From Pelagibius sp. (lineage in GTDB: Bacteria > Pseudomonadota > Alphaproteobacteria > Kiloniellales > Kiloniellaceae), in the NCBI GenBank assembly GCA_028280305.1, contig JANQMC010000059.1:1-56258 (forward strand): DNA of 56,258 nt, written 5' to 3'. The notes below the pieces were generated by a model. That model made no database searches. It saw only the letters and a program-made list of their open reading frames with translations, and was not told where the DNA came from. Shown piece after piece: positions 18,129 through 25,634 of this stretch. Both the position numbers and the translations under genes were made by a program. Numbering within the stretch: the first letter of the stretch is position 1; each line of letters opens with the position of its first letter.

Positions 18129-18614
18129 ATGAGTTTCACAATCAGGCAAGCTGAGGCCCGCGACCGGGAGGCCTTGATCGCGCTGTTTCAGGCGCTCAAT
18201 AGTCATGAAAACGCGATAACCGGCGACCGCCGCACCGACCGCAGCGGCGCCGAGGAGACCCTGGCCGAGTCGCAGGGTCAGGTGGATCGCAGCGATGGCG
18301 TCTTCCTGGTGGCTGAAAGCGCCGGCAGGGTGGTCGGCCTGATGACCCTGACCTTCGAGGAGGGCCCGGTCTATCTGCAGGCCGAGGCCCGGCCCTACGC
18401 CCATATCGGCGACCTCGTGGTGGCGGAATCGGAGCGCCAGAAGGGTATCGGCCGCGCCCTGATGACGGCGGCTGAAGAACACGCGGCAAGCCGCGGATAC
18501 CGGGAAGTGACAATCGGTGTGCTGGTCGGCAACACCTCGGCCGAAGCCGCCTACGCCCGGCAGGGATTTCAGCCCCTGGGCCTCAATCTGGTAAAGGCCA
18601 TCGGGCCCGATTAA
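18129..18614 (+). CDS. GNAT family N-acetyltransferase
   Basis: A 161-residue single-domain acetyltransferase with the acetyl-CoA pyrophosphate loop QKGIGRALM (Q/RxxGxG/A) and the GNAT core HIGDLVVAESERQKGIGRALMTAAEEHAASRGY, followed by NTSAEAAYARQGFQPLG near the end. The substrate is unknown; such proteins acetylate amines, antibiotics or protein N-termini. I chose the ATG at 18129 (MSFTIRQAEARDREAL) because family domains begin with such a strand; a GTG at 18093 would add 12 residues without a clear benefit. It is divergent from trxB, with about 185 bases between them. Confidence 0.85.
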   Translation: MSFTIRQAEARDREALIALFQALNSHENAITGDRRTDRSGAEETLAESQGQVDRSDGVFLVAESAGRVVGLMTLTFEEGPVYLQAEARPYAHIGDLVVAESERQKGIGRALMTAAEEHAASRGYREVTIGVLVGNTSAEAAYARQGFQPLGLNLVKAIGPD

Positions 18615-18681
18615 CAGTTCAAGTTGTCTGTGGTTGGTTACGGCGCGGCGGAATTCTGCTGCCGTGTCCGAGAGGAGATTT

Positions 18682-18858
18682 GTGTTGGTTATTCCTTTTA
18701 TTGTCGTCTGTTCCGTTCTTAGTGCGCTGGCCGGGGGGCTTGTGGTGCGTTTCGCCCGCCGGGGCCTGGCCGCCTCGTTGCTTTTTGCGGCCCTTTCCGG
18801 TCTGGTCTTGTCGACCCTTTTGCTGTGGTGGCGCCAGGGCGGCCTCTGGTTCCTTTAG
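18682..18858 (+). CDS. Small two-helix membrane protein, function unknown
   Basis: A 58-codon frame starting at GTG 18682 (or TTG 18685), preceded by AGAGGAG at about five bases. It encodes two hydrophobic segments separated by a basic loop (FARRGLAAS) and ends LLLWWRQGGLWFL. An upstream in-frame start at about 18634 would add a hydrophilic leader but lacks a ribosome binding site. The strong site and the clean two-helix pattern support a real gene; I do not recognise the family. It lies between the GNAT gene and the convergent MFS gene. Confidence 0.6.
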   Translation: MLVIPFIVVCSVLSALAGGLVVRFARRGLAASLLFAALSGLVLSTLLLWWRQGGLWFL

Positions 18859-18882
18859 AGCTCTGAAGCGGTTCCGGCCCGC

Positions 18883-20142
18883 CTACTCCCTTGCATCGGG
18901 ATTGAGGCGGCTGGCCACCGGCGTCGCCGCGTGGCCGACAGGTAAGGCGGTGCCGGTCTCGGTCGCCGGTTTTCCGCCGGTCGCCAGGCGCAGGAGTGCC
19001 AGCAGGGCGGTGGCCGCCTGCAGGGTCGTCAGACAGAAGAACAGTGCCGGCGCCCCCAGGTGGGTGATCGAGAGGCCGCCGACCAGCGGCCCGAGGAAAA
19101 TCCCCACGTTCATCACCAGCACCAGCGCACCGGAGGCCGCAACCATCTGCGCCGGTGTCAGGCGGTCGTTGCAGTGGGCGACACCCAGGGAGTAAAGCGG
19201 AAGCATGAAAGCGCCGACCAGTCCGACGGCGGCAAACAGCCATCCGCCCGCTGCAATGCCGGCGTCGGATAGCTGGCTGATGAAGGCAACGGCAAGGCTG
19301 GCAAGAAAAGCCAGAACCGCCGAGCCTGCGATCACCAGCCGGCGGTCGATGCGGTCGGACAGCGCGCCCAGAGGGAACTGCGCCAGCATACCGCCGAGCA
19401 TGCCGGCGGCGACCAGCAAGCCGATCCTGTCACCGGACAGACCGAGCGCCACGCCGAAGAGGCCGAGGCCGACATAAAAAGCGCCCTGGGAGAGGCCGTT
19501 CAGGAAACCGACGGAAAAGCCCAGGGGCGAGATGCGAAACAGTTCCCGCACCCCGAGGCGTGCCGGCTCTTCGAAGGCCTGGTTCTGCCGCGCCGAGAGC
19601 AGCATCGGCACCAGCGAAAGGGAAATCAGAACCGAGACAATGACGAACAGCAGAGTGCCCCGGCTGTCCGGCAGGTAGAGCAGGAGTTGGCCGAGGGCGG
19701 CCCCGCCGGTCTGGGTGATGAAGTAGACCGACAGCAGGGCGGCGCGGGTGCGGTTGCTGGCGCGGCCGTTCAACCAGCTTTCCGCCACCACATAGAGGCC
19801 CGGAAAACAGAACCCGGCCAAGGCCCGCATGGCGGCCCAACTGAAGGGGTCGGCGGTGACCATATGGACAAGGGCGGAAATGGAACAGAGAGAGGCAAGG
19901 GCGCCGAAAGTGCGGATATGGCCAACGGTGGCGACAATCTTGGGGGCGATGATACAGCCGAAGATCGCCGCCAGGGGGTAGGCCGCCTGCATGAAGGTGA
20001 TCTCGGTCTGGGTGAAGCCCAGATCGGTGGCGCGCAGAGTCACCAGGGTCACCATCAGGCCGTTGCTGATCATCAGCAACAGCATGCCGAGGAACAGCGG
20101 CCAGGATTCCATGATGGCGCGGTGCAGCACCGGCGGCTCCAT
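18883..20142 (-). CDS. Major facilitator superfamily transporter (YcaD-like)
   Basis: Integral membrane transporter of about 419 residues with 12 predicted helices in two halves. Recognisable elements are the loop motif near the start of the protein (MISNGLMVTLVTLRATDLGFTQTEITFMQAAYPLAAIFG), AESWLNGRASNRTRAALLSVYFITQTGGAALGQLLL in the first half, and LGALSDRIDRRLVIAGS between the halves. These match the YcaD/YfcJ-like MFS branch with unknown substrates, possibly exporters. Start is uncertain: ATG at 20142 (MEPPVLHRAIMESWP) or ATG at 20112 just before the first helix; neither has a clear ribosome binding site. A small hypothetical gene lies upstream on the same strand. Confidence 0.85.
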   Translation of the reverse strand: MEPPVLHRAIMESWPLFLGMLLLMISNGLMVTLVTLRATDLGFTQTEITFMQAAYPLAAIFGCIIAPKIVATVGHIRTFGALASLCSISALVHMVTADPFSWAAMRALAGFCFPGLYVVAESWLNGRASNRTRAALLSVYFITQTGGAALGQLLLYLPDSRGTLLFVIVSVLISLSLVPMLLSARQNQAFEEPARLGVRELFRISPLGFSVGFLNGLSQGAFYVGLGLFGVALGLSGDRIGLLVAAGMLGGMLAQFPLGALSDRIDRRLVIAGSAVLAFLASLAVAFISQLSDAGIAAGGWLFAAVGLVGAFMLPLYSLGVAHCNDRLTPAQMVAASGALVLVMNVGIFLGPLVGGLSITHLGAPALFFCLTTLQAATALLALLRLATGGKPATETGTALPVGHAATPVASRLNPDARE

Positions 20143-20235
20143 TCGCGGGGAACAGAAGAAAGACCTCTCTGCTCCCCTAACGGAGTTCCGGTTTCCTGCC
20201 AAGCCTAGTGTGCCTGGGTATCGGTGGGTGCCGGC

Positions 20236-20493
20236 TTAGCGTTCCTCTTCCCGGAAGCGGGTGGTGGGATCTTCGATTTCCCTGATGATCGCTTCGAAGC
20301 GGGCGATGATTTCGCGCGCCCTGGCGACATCCACCGTCATGCTGTCCGGGCCGTCGGCGCAGTCGCCGGTGATGCTCGACTCAAGGTCGCGGATGGTTTC
20401 CGCCATTTGCTTTTTCAAGCGCAGCAGGTAGGCAAACTGGCGAAAGCTCAAAACCGTTTCGCCGCCGCCACTGACCAGGGGGCCATGGGGCAT
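20236..20493 (-). CDS. Small hypothetical protein, helical, 85 residues
   Basis: Starts at ATG 20493 with AAGGAG eight bases upstream, one of the best ribosome binding sites in the region. The protein is hydrophilic and alpha-helical in its central part (FRQFAYLLRLKKQMAETIRDLESS...ARAREIIARFEAIIREIED), so it is probably cytoplasmic and may form a coiled coil. I recognise no family. It lies about 95 bases upstream of the MFS gene on the same strand, so co-transcription is possible. Confidence 0.6.
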   Translation of the reverse strand: MPHGPLVSGGGETVLSFRQFAYLLRLKKQMAETIRDLESSITGDCADGPDSMTVDVARAREIIARFEAIIREIEDPTTRFREEER

Positions 20494-20768
20494 GATCGGC
20501 ACTCCTTCTTTGCCCGGCGTCGTCGGGTCGTTTGGGTGCAAGCGCTTGCATACATGCGCAACGAAAAGGCCGGCTCTGCCGGGCTCGGCTCATGTTTTGT
20601 GTTTGGCGGAGGTCGCGGCCGCTTGCGTGACGCGATCCTTTGTTCCAACGCTTCAGGGCGCAACAACGCCCGGAAGTTGAGATGGCGGTGATATAACAGG
20701 CGGACGGCGATGCTTCATTGCTCGGCAGCGCCAGCCGGAGGAGCGCTTGGCGGGTTGGGTTAAGTGCC
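20494..20768. other. 275-base spacer with no supported gene
   Basis: This stretch lies between the end of the AraC gene and the start of the small hypothetical gene, both on the minus strand. Short frames here are GC-rich artefacts with no ribosome binding site. It should contain the promoter of the small gene, but I could not place it. Confidence 0.4.
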
Positions 20769-21839
20769 TTACGGCTTTCGGACCTGCGGTGGCAGGGCGC
20801 TGTCGCGCAGCCCGGCTTCGCGCACCGCGCTCGGTTTTTTGCCGTACCACCGGATGGCTGCGCGGCTATAGGCGCTGGGCGCCGAGAAGCCGAGGCGGTA
20901 GCTGATCTCCGAGAGCGGCAGATCGGTTTCCCGTAACAGCCGGTCGGACAGTTCCCGCCGGGTTTCGTCCAACAGTTGCTGATAGGTGGTGCCGTTGTCG
21001 GCGAGGCGGCGTTGCAGGCTACGCTCGCTGGTGGCCAGGCGGCGCGCAATCAGGCCGACCGGCACCGGGCCGCGCTCCATCACGCCGAGGATTTCTTCCT
21101 TGATTCTCAGGATGATGTCCGGCTGATACCGGCGTTCCTGCATCTTGGCTTCGCATTGCCGTGAGACGAGATCGAAGAGACGTTCGTCGGCGTTGCGGTT
21201 CGCCGCGCTCAGTTCGTCCGTTCTGACCACGACCGCATTGATCGGCGCGTTGAAGACGACGGTCTGCGAGATCAGTTCGCGGTACAGCGCGGTTGAGGCC
21301 GGTTCCCGCCGCTCCATGCAGGCTTCGAGAACCTGGCGGCCCGGCCCCAGAAAGTGGTTCAGGTGGCGCACGTTGGAGGCCATGGAGAAGTCGACGTACT
21401 GCTCGCGCTGGACGATAAGCGGGGAGTAGCTCCACTCCAGCCGGGCCTGGCGCCGGTCAGCCTCGAAGCCGAGATAGGCGAGATCGATCCTGAGTCCCGC
21501 GAACTTGACGAAAAACTCCATGGAATGGCGCAGGGTGGGCGCATGCATAAGCCCGTATTCAAAGGCGCCGACACCGCCGTGCACATAGGCCTGAGAATAC
21601 TTGAGCCCGAAAGCCGGATCGCCGGAAATGGTCGCCAGAACCTCGAAAAGCCGGCAGAAGCGGTTGAGGCTGATCGCGCTGTCGAGATCGTTGAAATCGG
21701 CGGTATCGATTTCGAGCGCTTCGGCGATCGGCGCGATGTCAACACCCAGGCTCTGGGCGAAGACCGGTAGTTCCCGGCCCAGTCCGCCCGAGATGCGGTA
21801 TTGGTCCGCCAGGACCGATCTAGGCTGTCCGCTTACCAT
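20769..21839 (-). CDS. AraC-family regulator with AraC-type ligand-binding N-terminal domain
   Basis: A 356-residue transcription regulator. The N-terminal two thirds match the 'arabinose-binding domain of AraC, N-terminal' family seen in OruR/ArgR-like regulators (VFAQSLGVDIAPIAEAL...FGLKYSQAYVHGGVGAFEYGLMHAPTLRHSMEFF). The C-terminal two-HTH domain is intact: SLIARRLATSERSLQRRLADNGTTYQQLLDE (approximate) and LPLSEISYRLGFSAPSAYSRAAIRWYGKKPSA. Effector and targets are unknown. It is divergent from the PAS_5 gene at 21950, with 110 bases between starts, the most obvious candidate target. No strong ribosome binding site precedes the ATG. Confidence 0.88.
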   Translation of the reverse strand: MVSGQPRSVLADQYRISGGLGRELPVFAQSLGVDIAPIAEALEIDTADFNDLDSAISLNRFCRLFEVLATISGDPAFGLKYSQAYVHGGVGAFEYGLMHAPTLRHSMEFFVKFAGLRIDLAYLGFEADRRQARLEWSYSPLIVQREQYVDFSMASNVRHLNHFLGPGRQVLEACMERREPASTALYRELISQTVVFNAPINAVVVRTDELSAANRNADERLFDLVSRQCEAKMQERRYQPDIILRIKEEILGVMERGPVPVGLIARRLATSERSLQRRLADNGTTYQQLLDETRRELSDRLLRETDLPLSEISYRLGFSAPSAYSRAAIRWYGKKPSAVREAGLRDSALPPQVRKP

Positions 21840-21949
21840 GGGTCTGCAATGATAAAGACTTGGCGCCAGATGTTAAGTATGGAGGCTTTGGCGACCATGG
21901 CGGATCTGTATGCTGCCGCCGCGACGTGCTTGGAACGAGGACTTTTTCA

Positions 21950-22456
21950 ATGAGTATGGGTATCGGGGAAGCTGACGGAGGTGTCCAAGGCGGTATCGGC
22001 ATCCTGCCACCGGACGCGCCCGCGCCGCTCCACGAACTGCTGGACCGTTGGCAGGCGATCACGGCGGAACGGCTGCCGACGGAGGCGGACTTTCCTTTCG
22101 ACGAACTGGTCGGCACCTATCCCGGCCTCGGGCTGGTCGAGCCTGCGGTCTCTCCCGAGGGACGTCTCGATTACTGCTACCGCCGGGTTGGCCCGTCCCA
22201 TCAGCAGCACACCGGCTGGGCTTTCGAAGGCCGGCTTTTCTCCGACCTGATCCCGGCCCGCGCCGCCGAACGCGTGATCCAGACCTATATCGGCATTTTC
22301 GCCACCGGCGAGCCGCACTATGCCGAGTCCATCAACCTGGTTCACGGCTCCCAGCCGCGAACCTATGTCCGCCTCCTGCTGCCGCTTTTCGACGGCGAGG
22401 GAAGGGTGGTGCGCCTGCTCGGCTGCTGGATCTGGCGCGGGGAAAAAGCCGGTTAG
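21950..22456 (+). CDS. PAS domain protein of the PAS_5 type
   Basis: A 168-residue protein with the layout of alphaproteobacterial PAS_5 (formerly DUF1432) proteins: a short helical lead LHELLDRWQAITAERLPTEADFPFDEL, then a PAS-like fold with RRVGPSHQQHTGWAFEGRLFSDLIPARAAERV and a C-terminal LLLPLFDGEGRVVRLLGCWIW. Such proteins bind small ligands or mediate interactions, but none has a well-defined role. There is no output domain. The ATG at 21950 follows GAGG at nine bases. It is divergent from the AraC gene and followed by a palindromic repeat element. Confidence 0.75.
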   Translation: MSMGIGEADGGVQGGIGILPPDAPAPLHELLDRWQAITAERLPTEADFPFDELVGTYPGLGLVEPAVSPEGRLDYCYRRVGPSHQQHTGWAFEGRLFSDLIPARAAERVIQTYIGIFATGEPHYAESINLVHGSQPRTYVRLLLPLFDGEGRVVRLLGCWIWRGEKAG

Positions 22457-22566
22457 GCGCGGTACAGTTCCGGATATTGCTGCTTCAAGCGGCGTGAGTA
22501 TCAATCATCATTGTTCCCCTAGCTGTGTTCTGGGTTTCTGCAAAGCGCAGCGAGAGCCGTGCAGTT

Positions 22567-22700
22567 TCTCTCCCTCACCCCGACCCTCTCCCACCCAATG
22601 CGTATGTTGGGGGGAGAGGGAGAGCCAAAAAGAGTATGGATTGTTACCCTCTCCCCTTGTGGGAGAGGGAGGGGCCCGCGCAGCGGGAGGGTGAGGGGGA
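22567..22700. repeat. Composite palindromic repeat of CCCTCTCCC/GGGAGAGGG units
   Basis: About 134 bases with two tandem hairpins. Each has CCCTCTCCC and GGGAGAGGG arms (first around an 18-base centre near 22583-22620, second around CTTGT near 22648-22671), nested inside outer arms CCCTCACCC and GGGTGAGGG. This layout is that of dispersed palindromic elements found between genes in many GC-rich proteobacteria. It lies between the convergent PAS_5 and DUF1330 genes, where it may also act as a terminator. Confidence 0.85.
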
Positions 22701-22712
22701 ACCTCTTGCTAG

Positions 22713-23186
22713 CTAGCCGCCGCAGGCGAAAACCTTCTGCCGTTCCAGCGCCGCCCTGCGATGCGGGTAGACGGCGCGATAGTCCGGGTCTTCGTGCAGT
22801 GCGAGCAAGGAATTCTTGTCGGGGTAACTACCCACGACCACCAGGTCCCAGTCTTCTTCCGCACCCATAAACGCCGCCTCGAAGGGGGCCAGCAGGAGGA
22901 AACGGCCGCCGGCCTTTTCGACGGCTGGACCGCTGACGGCGGCGTAGCGGTCGAAGGCTTCCTTTCCGCTGACTTTCGTGGCGGTAGCTTCCGCGTAGGC
23001 CGCTTCTGCGCGCAACTTGAAGAAATTGACGATGGTGATCGGCGTCTCTGCCGGGCGCTCCAGCAGGACGCGCCACTGCGCCCGGGTCGGGGCACCGCCG
23101 TCGCCGCCCTCGCCGTACCAGGCGACAAGGCTGTCGAGCCGCGCGTCGATGCTTTGGGTTGCTTCGCTGTCACTCTTGCGGGTCAT
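22713..23186 (-). CDS. DUF1330-type dimeric alpha-beta barrel protein
   Basis: A 157-residue protein whose second half (TPITIVNFFKLRAEAAY...GGRFLLLAPFEAAFMGAEEDWDLVVVGSYPDKNSLLALHEDPDYRAVYPHRRAALERQKVFACG) has the ferredoxin-like barrel pattern of DUF1330, a family of small dimeric proteins of unclear function. The first 45 residues are an extra hydrophilic lead. AGGAGG lies six bases before the ATG. It is divergent from a TetR gene, with only about 50 bases between them and a TetR-type operator in that gap, so it is the probable target of that regulator. Confidence 0.8.
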   Translation of the reverse strand: MTRKSDSEATQSIDARLDSLVAWYGEGGDGGAPTRAQWRVLLERPAETPITIVNFFKLRAEAAYAEATATKVSGKEAFDRYAAVSGPAVEKAGGRFLLLAPFEAAFMGAEEDWDLVVVGSYPDKNSLLALHEDPDYRAVYPHRRAALERQKVFACGG

Positions 23187-23201
23187 AGGGGCCTCCTGTA
23201 A

Positions 23202-23242
23202 TTTGACGCACGTAAAATATTGGAATTTTTACACGTGTCAAA
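23202..23242. promoter_or_regulatory. Probable TetR operator in the divergent DUF1330/tetR promoter
   Basis: Inverted arms TTTGACGCACGTAAAA (23202-23217) and TTTTACACGTGTCAAA (23227-23242) match at 13 of 16 positions around a nine-base AT-rich centre. The dyad fills the gap between the two divergent genes. The right arm overlaps the most likely start codon of the regulator (GTG at 23235), which suggests tight autorepression or a leaderless transcript. Confidence 0.65.
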
Positions 23243-23843
23243 TTCTAAACGGGCAGCGCGGAGCCGTGCCGAGATTCTGGATGCCGCCTGGGACCTGATC
23301 GCCGCGCGGGGCGCCGAGGTCTCGCTGTCGGAAATCGCCGCCGCCGTCGGCATGACCCGGCAGTCGATCTACGTGCATTTCGGCTCGCGCGGCGGCCTCC
23401 TGGTCGCCCTGGTGCGCCGCTCCGACGAGCGCGAGGATATCTTCGCGAAGTTCGACCGGGCACTGGCGCTTGCCGATCCGGCGGAGCGGCTCGACCGCTA
23501 TCTCAAGGTCTGGCTGGTCTTTGTACCCAAGATCTACCCCGTCGCCAGCGACCTCATCCGCCTGCGCGCCAACGATGAAGATGCGGCGGCGGCCTGGGAA
23601 GACCGCATGCAGGATCTCTGGGGCTGCTTCCGCGAACTGGCCGCCAGTCTGGCGAAGGAGGGCGCCCTGGCCAAGGGCTGGACCGTGCCCCGCGCCGCCG
23701 ACCATCTCTGGGCGGCCTGCTCGGTCCAGGCCTGGGGCCTGCTGGTCAAGGAACGCGGCTGGAGCGCTGCGGCAGCCTCAAAGACCATCCGCGCCAATGC
23801 GGCACGTATTCTTTTGGATCAAGATCTTGACCTAGATCTCTAG
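23235..23843 (+). CDS. TetR-family transcriptional regulator
   Basis: A 202-residue regulator with a TetR N-terminal HTH (SRAEILDAAWDLIAARGAEVSLSEIAAAVGMTRQSIYVHFGSRGGLLVAL) and a helical ligand-binding domain. I use the GTG at 23235, nine residues before the domain, as is usual. A TTG at 23220 is also in frame but has no ribosome binding site. Neither start has a good Shine-Dalgarno sequence, so translation may be leaderless. The divergent DUF1330 gene is the likely target. The C-terminus is unusual: it ends in an alternating Asp-Leu run (DQDLDLDL), and the next gene belongs to a compositionally different block. Confidence 0.85.
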   Translation: MSNSKRAARSRAEILDAAWDLIAARGAEVSLSEIAAAVGMTRQSIYVHFGSRGGLLVALVRRSDEREDIFAKFDRALALADPAERLDRYLKVWLVFVPKIYPVASDLIRLRANDEDAAAAWEDRMQDLWGCFRELAASLAKEGALAKGWTVPRAADHLWAACSVQAWGLLVKERGWSAAAASKTIRANAARILLDQDLDLDL

Positions 23844-23895
23844 AATCTCGGTGTCTTGGTCCGAGAGTCTGCGAATTCTCGACGTGAGTGAGATG

Positions 23896-25623
23896 TCAAA
23901 CCAACTTGTTCCAGCGACGAATGTGACTGCAAAGCGCTTCAAGTTGCTCCCATAGATCTAGATGAGTTTTGATGTCTTGAGCCTGGACCTTGGAAGCAAC
24001 TGCGTGGGCGATATCGATCTTACTTCCTTTAAATTTATTTAGGAATGAGTGCTCAGGGAGCTTAGTGTAAATGTCGATGTTCTTAGGCGCGCTCTCACCA
24101 ACTATCTGCTCATACACGTTGATTGGAGTATAGTTCTCGATCTCTCTACCGCTTGTGACCCATAGGAATCCAGTGACTGATTCGATCTCCTTTTTGATTC
24201 GAGTCTTTGTTTTGTTCAATGCTAACCGAGGTTTTCTTTTACGTGCTCCTTTGCCTTCAGCTCTAATGTGTCTATCGCTATCGATAATGACTGCGGAGTT
24301 TCGATTTATTCGAAGAAGCGAAATCGAATCGTCAATCTCATCTGGCGCTCTAGCACTCAGTCTTGAGAGCAGTTTTCCTCCGTAGAACATCACTGTGTAG
24401 TGTACATCTTCCTTGAGTTGTCCTTCTGATATCAGCTCTATCCATCGGCGGAGATAAATTCGATCCGATGGGCCCTCGACCCAAATCACTCCATTCGCTT
24501 GAAGTATATCGGAGGCACGAATGTCTAAATCGTCGAGAATGTCTCGGCCTTGAAGATAGCTAATCGCGGGTCTGCTCACAGCTGCATGACCGTCATGCTT
24601 CACGTGGACGATCTGGCTATCCGATCGTTTGGCAGACCAATCAATTCCGACTGGAGAATGAGTAGTGACCACGAGTGTGAATCCCTTCTCTTGTCGGATG
24701 TCGGCCAGAAAGTTTAGCAAGCGCCGCAGTAGCGAAGGATGCAGATTGTTCTCTGGTTCTTCAATGGCAACTACTACTTTGGACCAATCAATATTCTCAA
24801 CAATTGGAACCAGACGCATTAAGCACAAGATAATGAAAACAGATTTCAGGCTACTACCAGATTGGGAGAGCCGAATATCTCCTTTAGCTTCTTCGCGGAG
24901 ATAGATTTCCCAAATACCGTTATCGTTCTCCTGACAGGCAATTCTAGAAAAAATCGAATCACCCCGATAAATGCTATTTAGGTCTTCGAGCAGTTTCTGT
25001 TCGACTTCTTCTCGCGGTAACCGAACACTATTAATGAATGCTCTTATAAGATTTGTGGTACCTCTTCCCCCAGGTGCGAGCGTGAGTTGGTCTGTCTTGT
25101 TTTCCGGCTGAACATCGCGTTCAGCTGTGACTCTGAGCAGGCGTAGTTGGTCAAAGGGCCATCTTACAGTTTTTGCTAGTTGGTCGTGGTAGTGGCCGCG
25201 ACTTTGAGGATTGATGGGAGTTAAGTCCGGGCCAGCCTCTACTTTCGGTACCCATTCGGGACCGTAGTAACGGGTTAGTCGCTGGCCGACAAACTGTCGT
25301 CCGAATGCCCAATGATCCCTGGCGTGAATACCTCCTCCTTGCGCTCCAACTCTGAATATCTTTATCAAAGACTCTTCGTCGAGGAGCTGTTTGATATCGA
25401 CTCTCAAAGAGGCATTTGATCGTGCGTGCATGGGCGGGTCAAAGATCTTACCCTTTTCGATGCAAAGCTCGATGGCGTCAATCAGAGCTGATTTACCTGA
25501 GTTGTTTCTACCAATTAGAATGTTGATCGGCTGAATGTCGTCGAAGCTGCCGCCTTCCTCGCCAAAGCTCTTGAAGTTCTTGACGGTAAGTCCGACACCT
25601 TCAAGAGGGTGAGTTGGCTTCAT
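23896..25623 (-). CDS. OLD-family ATP-dependent endonuclease (AAA ATPase plus TOPRIM), solitary
   Basis: A 575-residue OLD-type protein: ABC/AAA ATPase with Walker A GRNNSGKS (38-45), signature LSQSGSS (252-258), Walker B IEEPENNLHP (287-296), H-loop TTHSP (about 320), then a C-terminal TOPRIM nuclease domain with E383 in WVEGPSDRIYL, D448/D450 in AVIIDSD, and GREIENY (492-498). Such nucleases include P2 Old and GajA, and act in phage defence. No UvrD-type gajB lies adjacent, so it is a solitary (class 1) member. Sampled 60-base lines inside it have 40, 48 and 45% GC, against 65% in the next gene, so recent acquisition is likely. Its ribosome binding site AGGGA overlaps the stop of the upstream 636-residue gene, placing it in that operon. 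Confidence 0.9.
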   Translation of the reverse strand: MKPTHPLEGVGLTVKNFKSFGEEGGSFDDIQPINILIGRNNSGKSALIDAIELCIEKGKIFDPPMHARSNASLRVDIKQLLDEESLIKIFRVGAQGGGIHARDHWAFGRQFVGQRLTRYYGPEWVPKVEAGPDLTPINPQSRGHYHDQLAKTVRWPFDQLRLLRVTAERDVQPENKTDQLTLAPGGRGTTNLIRAFINSVRLPREEVEQKLLEDLNSIYRGDSIFSRIACQENDNGIWEIYLREEAKGDIRLSQSGSSLKSVFIILCLMRLVPIVENIDWSKVVVAIEEPENNLHPSLLRRLLNFLADIRQEKGFTLVVTTHSPVGIDWSAKRSDSQIVHVKHDGHAAVSRPAISYLQGRDILDDLDIRASDILQANGVIWVEGPSDRIYLRRWIELISEGQLKEDVHYTVMFYGGKLLSRLSARAPDEIDDSISLLRINRNSAVIIDSDRHIRAEGKGARKRKPRLALNKTKTRIKKEIESVTGFLWVTSGREIENYTPINVYEQIVGESAPKNIDIYTKLPEHSFLNKFKGSKIDIAHAVASKVQAQDIKTHLDLWEQLEALCSHIRRWNKLV

Positions 25624-25634
25624 TGGCTTTATCC

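Noticed and set aside
23896..25623. Gabija (GajA-GajB) system
   Set aside because: The OLD-type nuclease is present, but neither flank encodes a UvrD-type helicase, so only a solitary OLD nuclease is supported.
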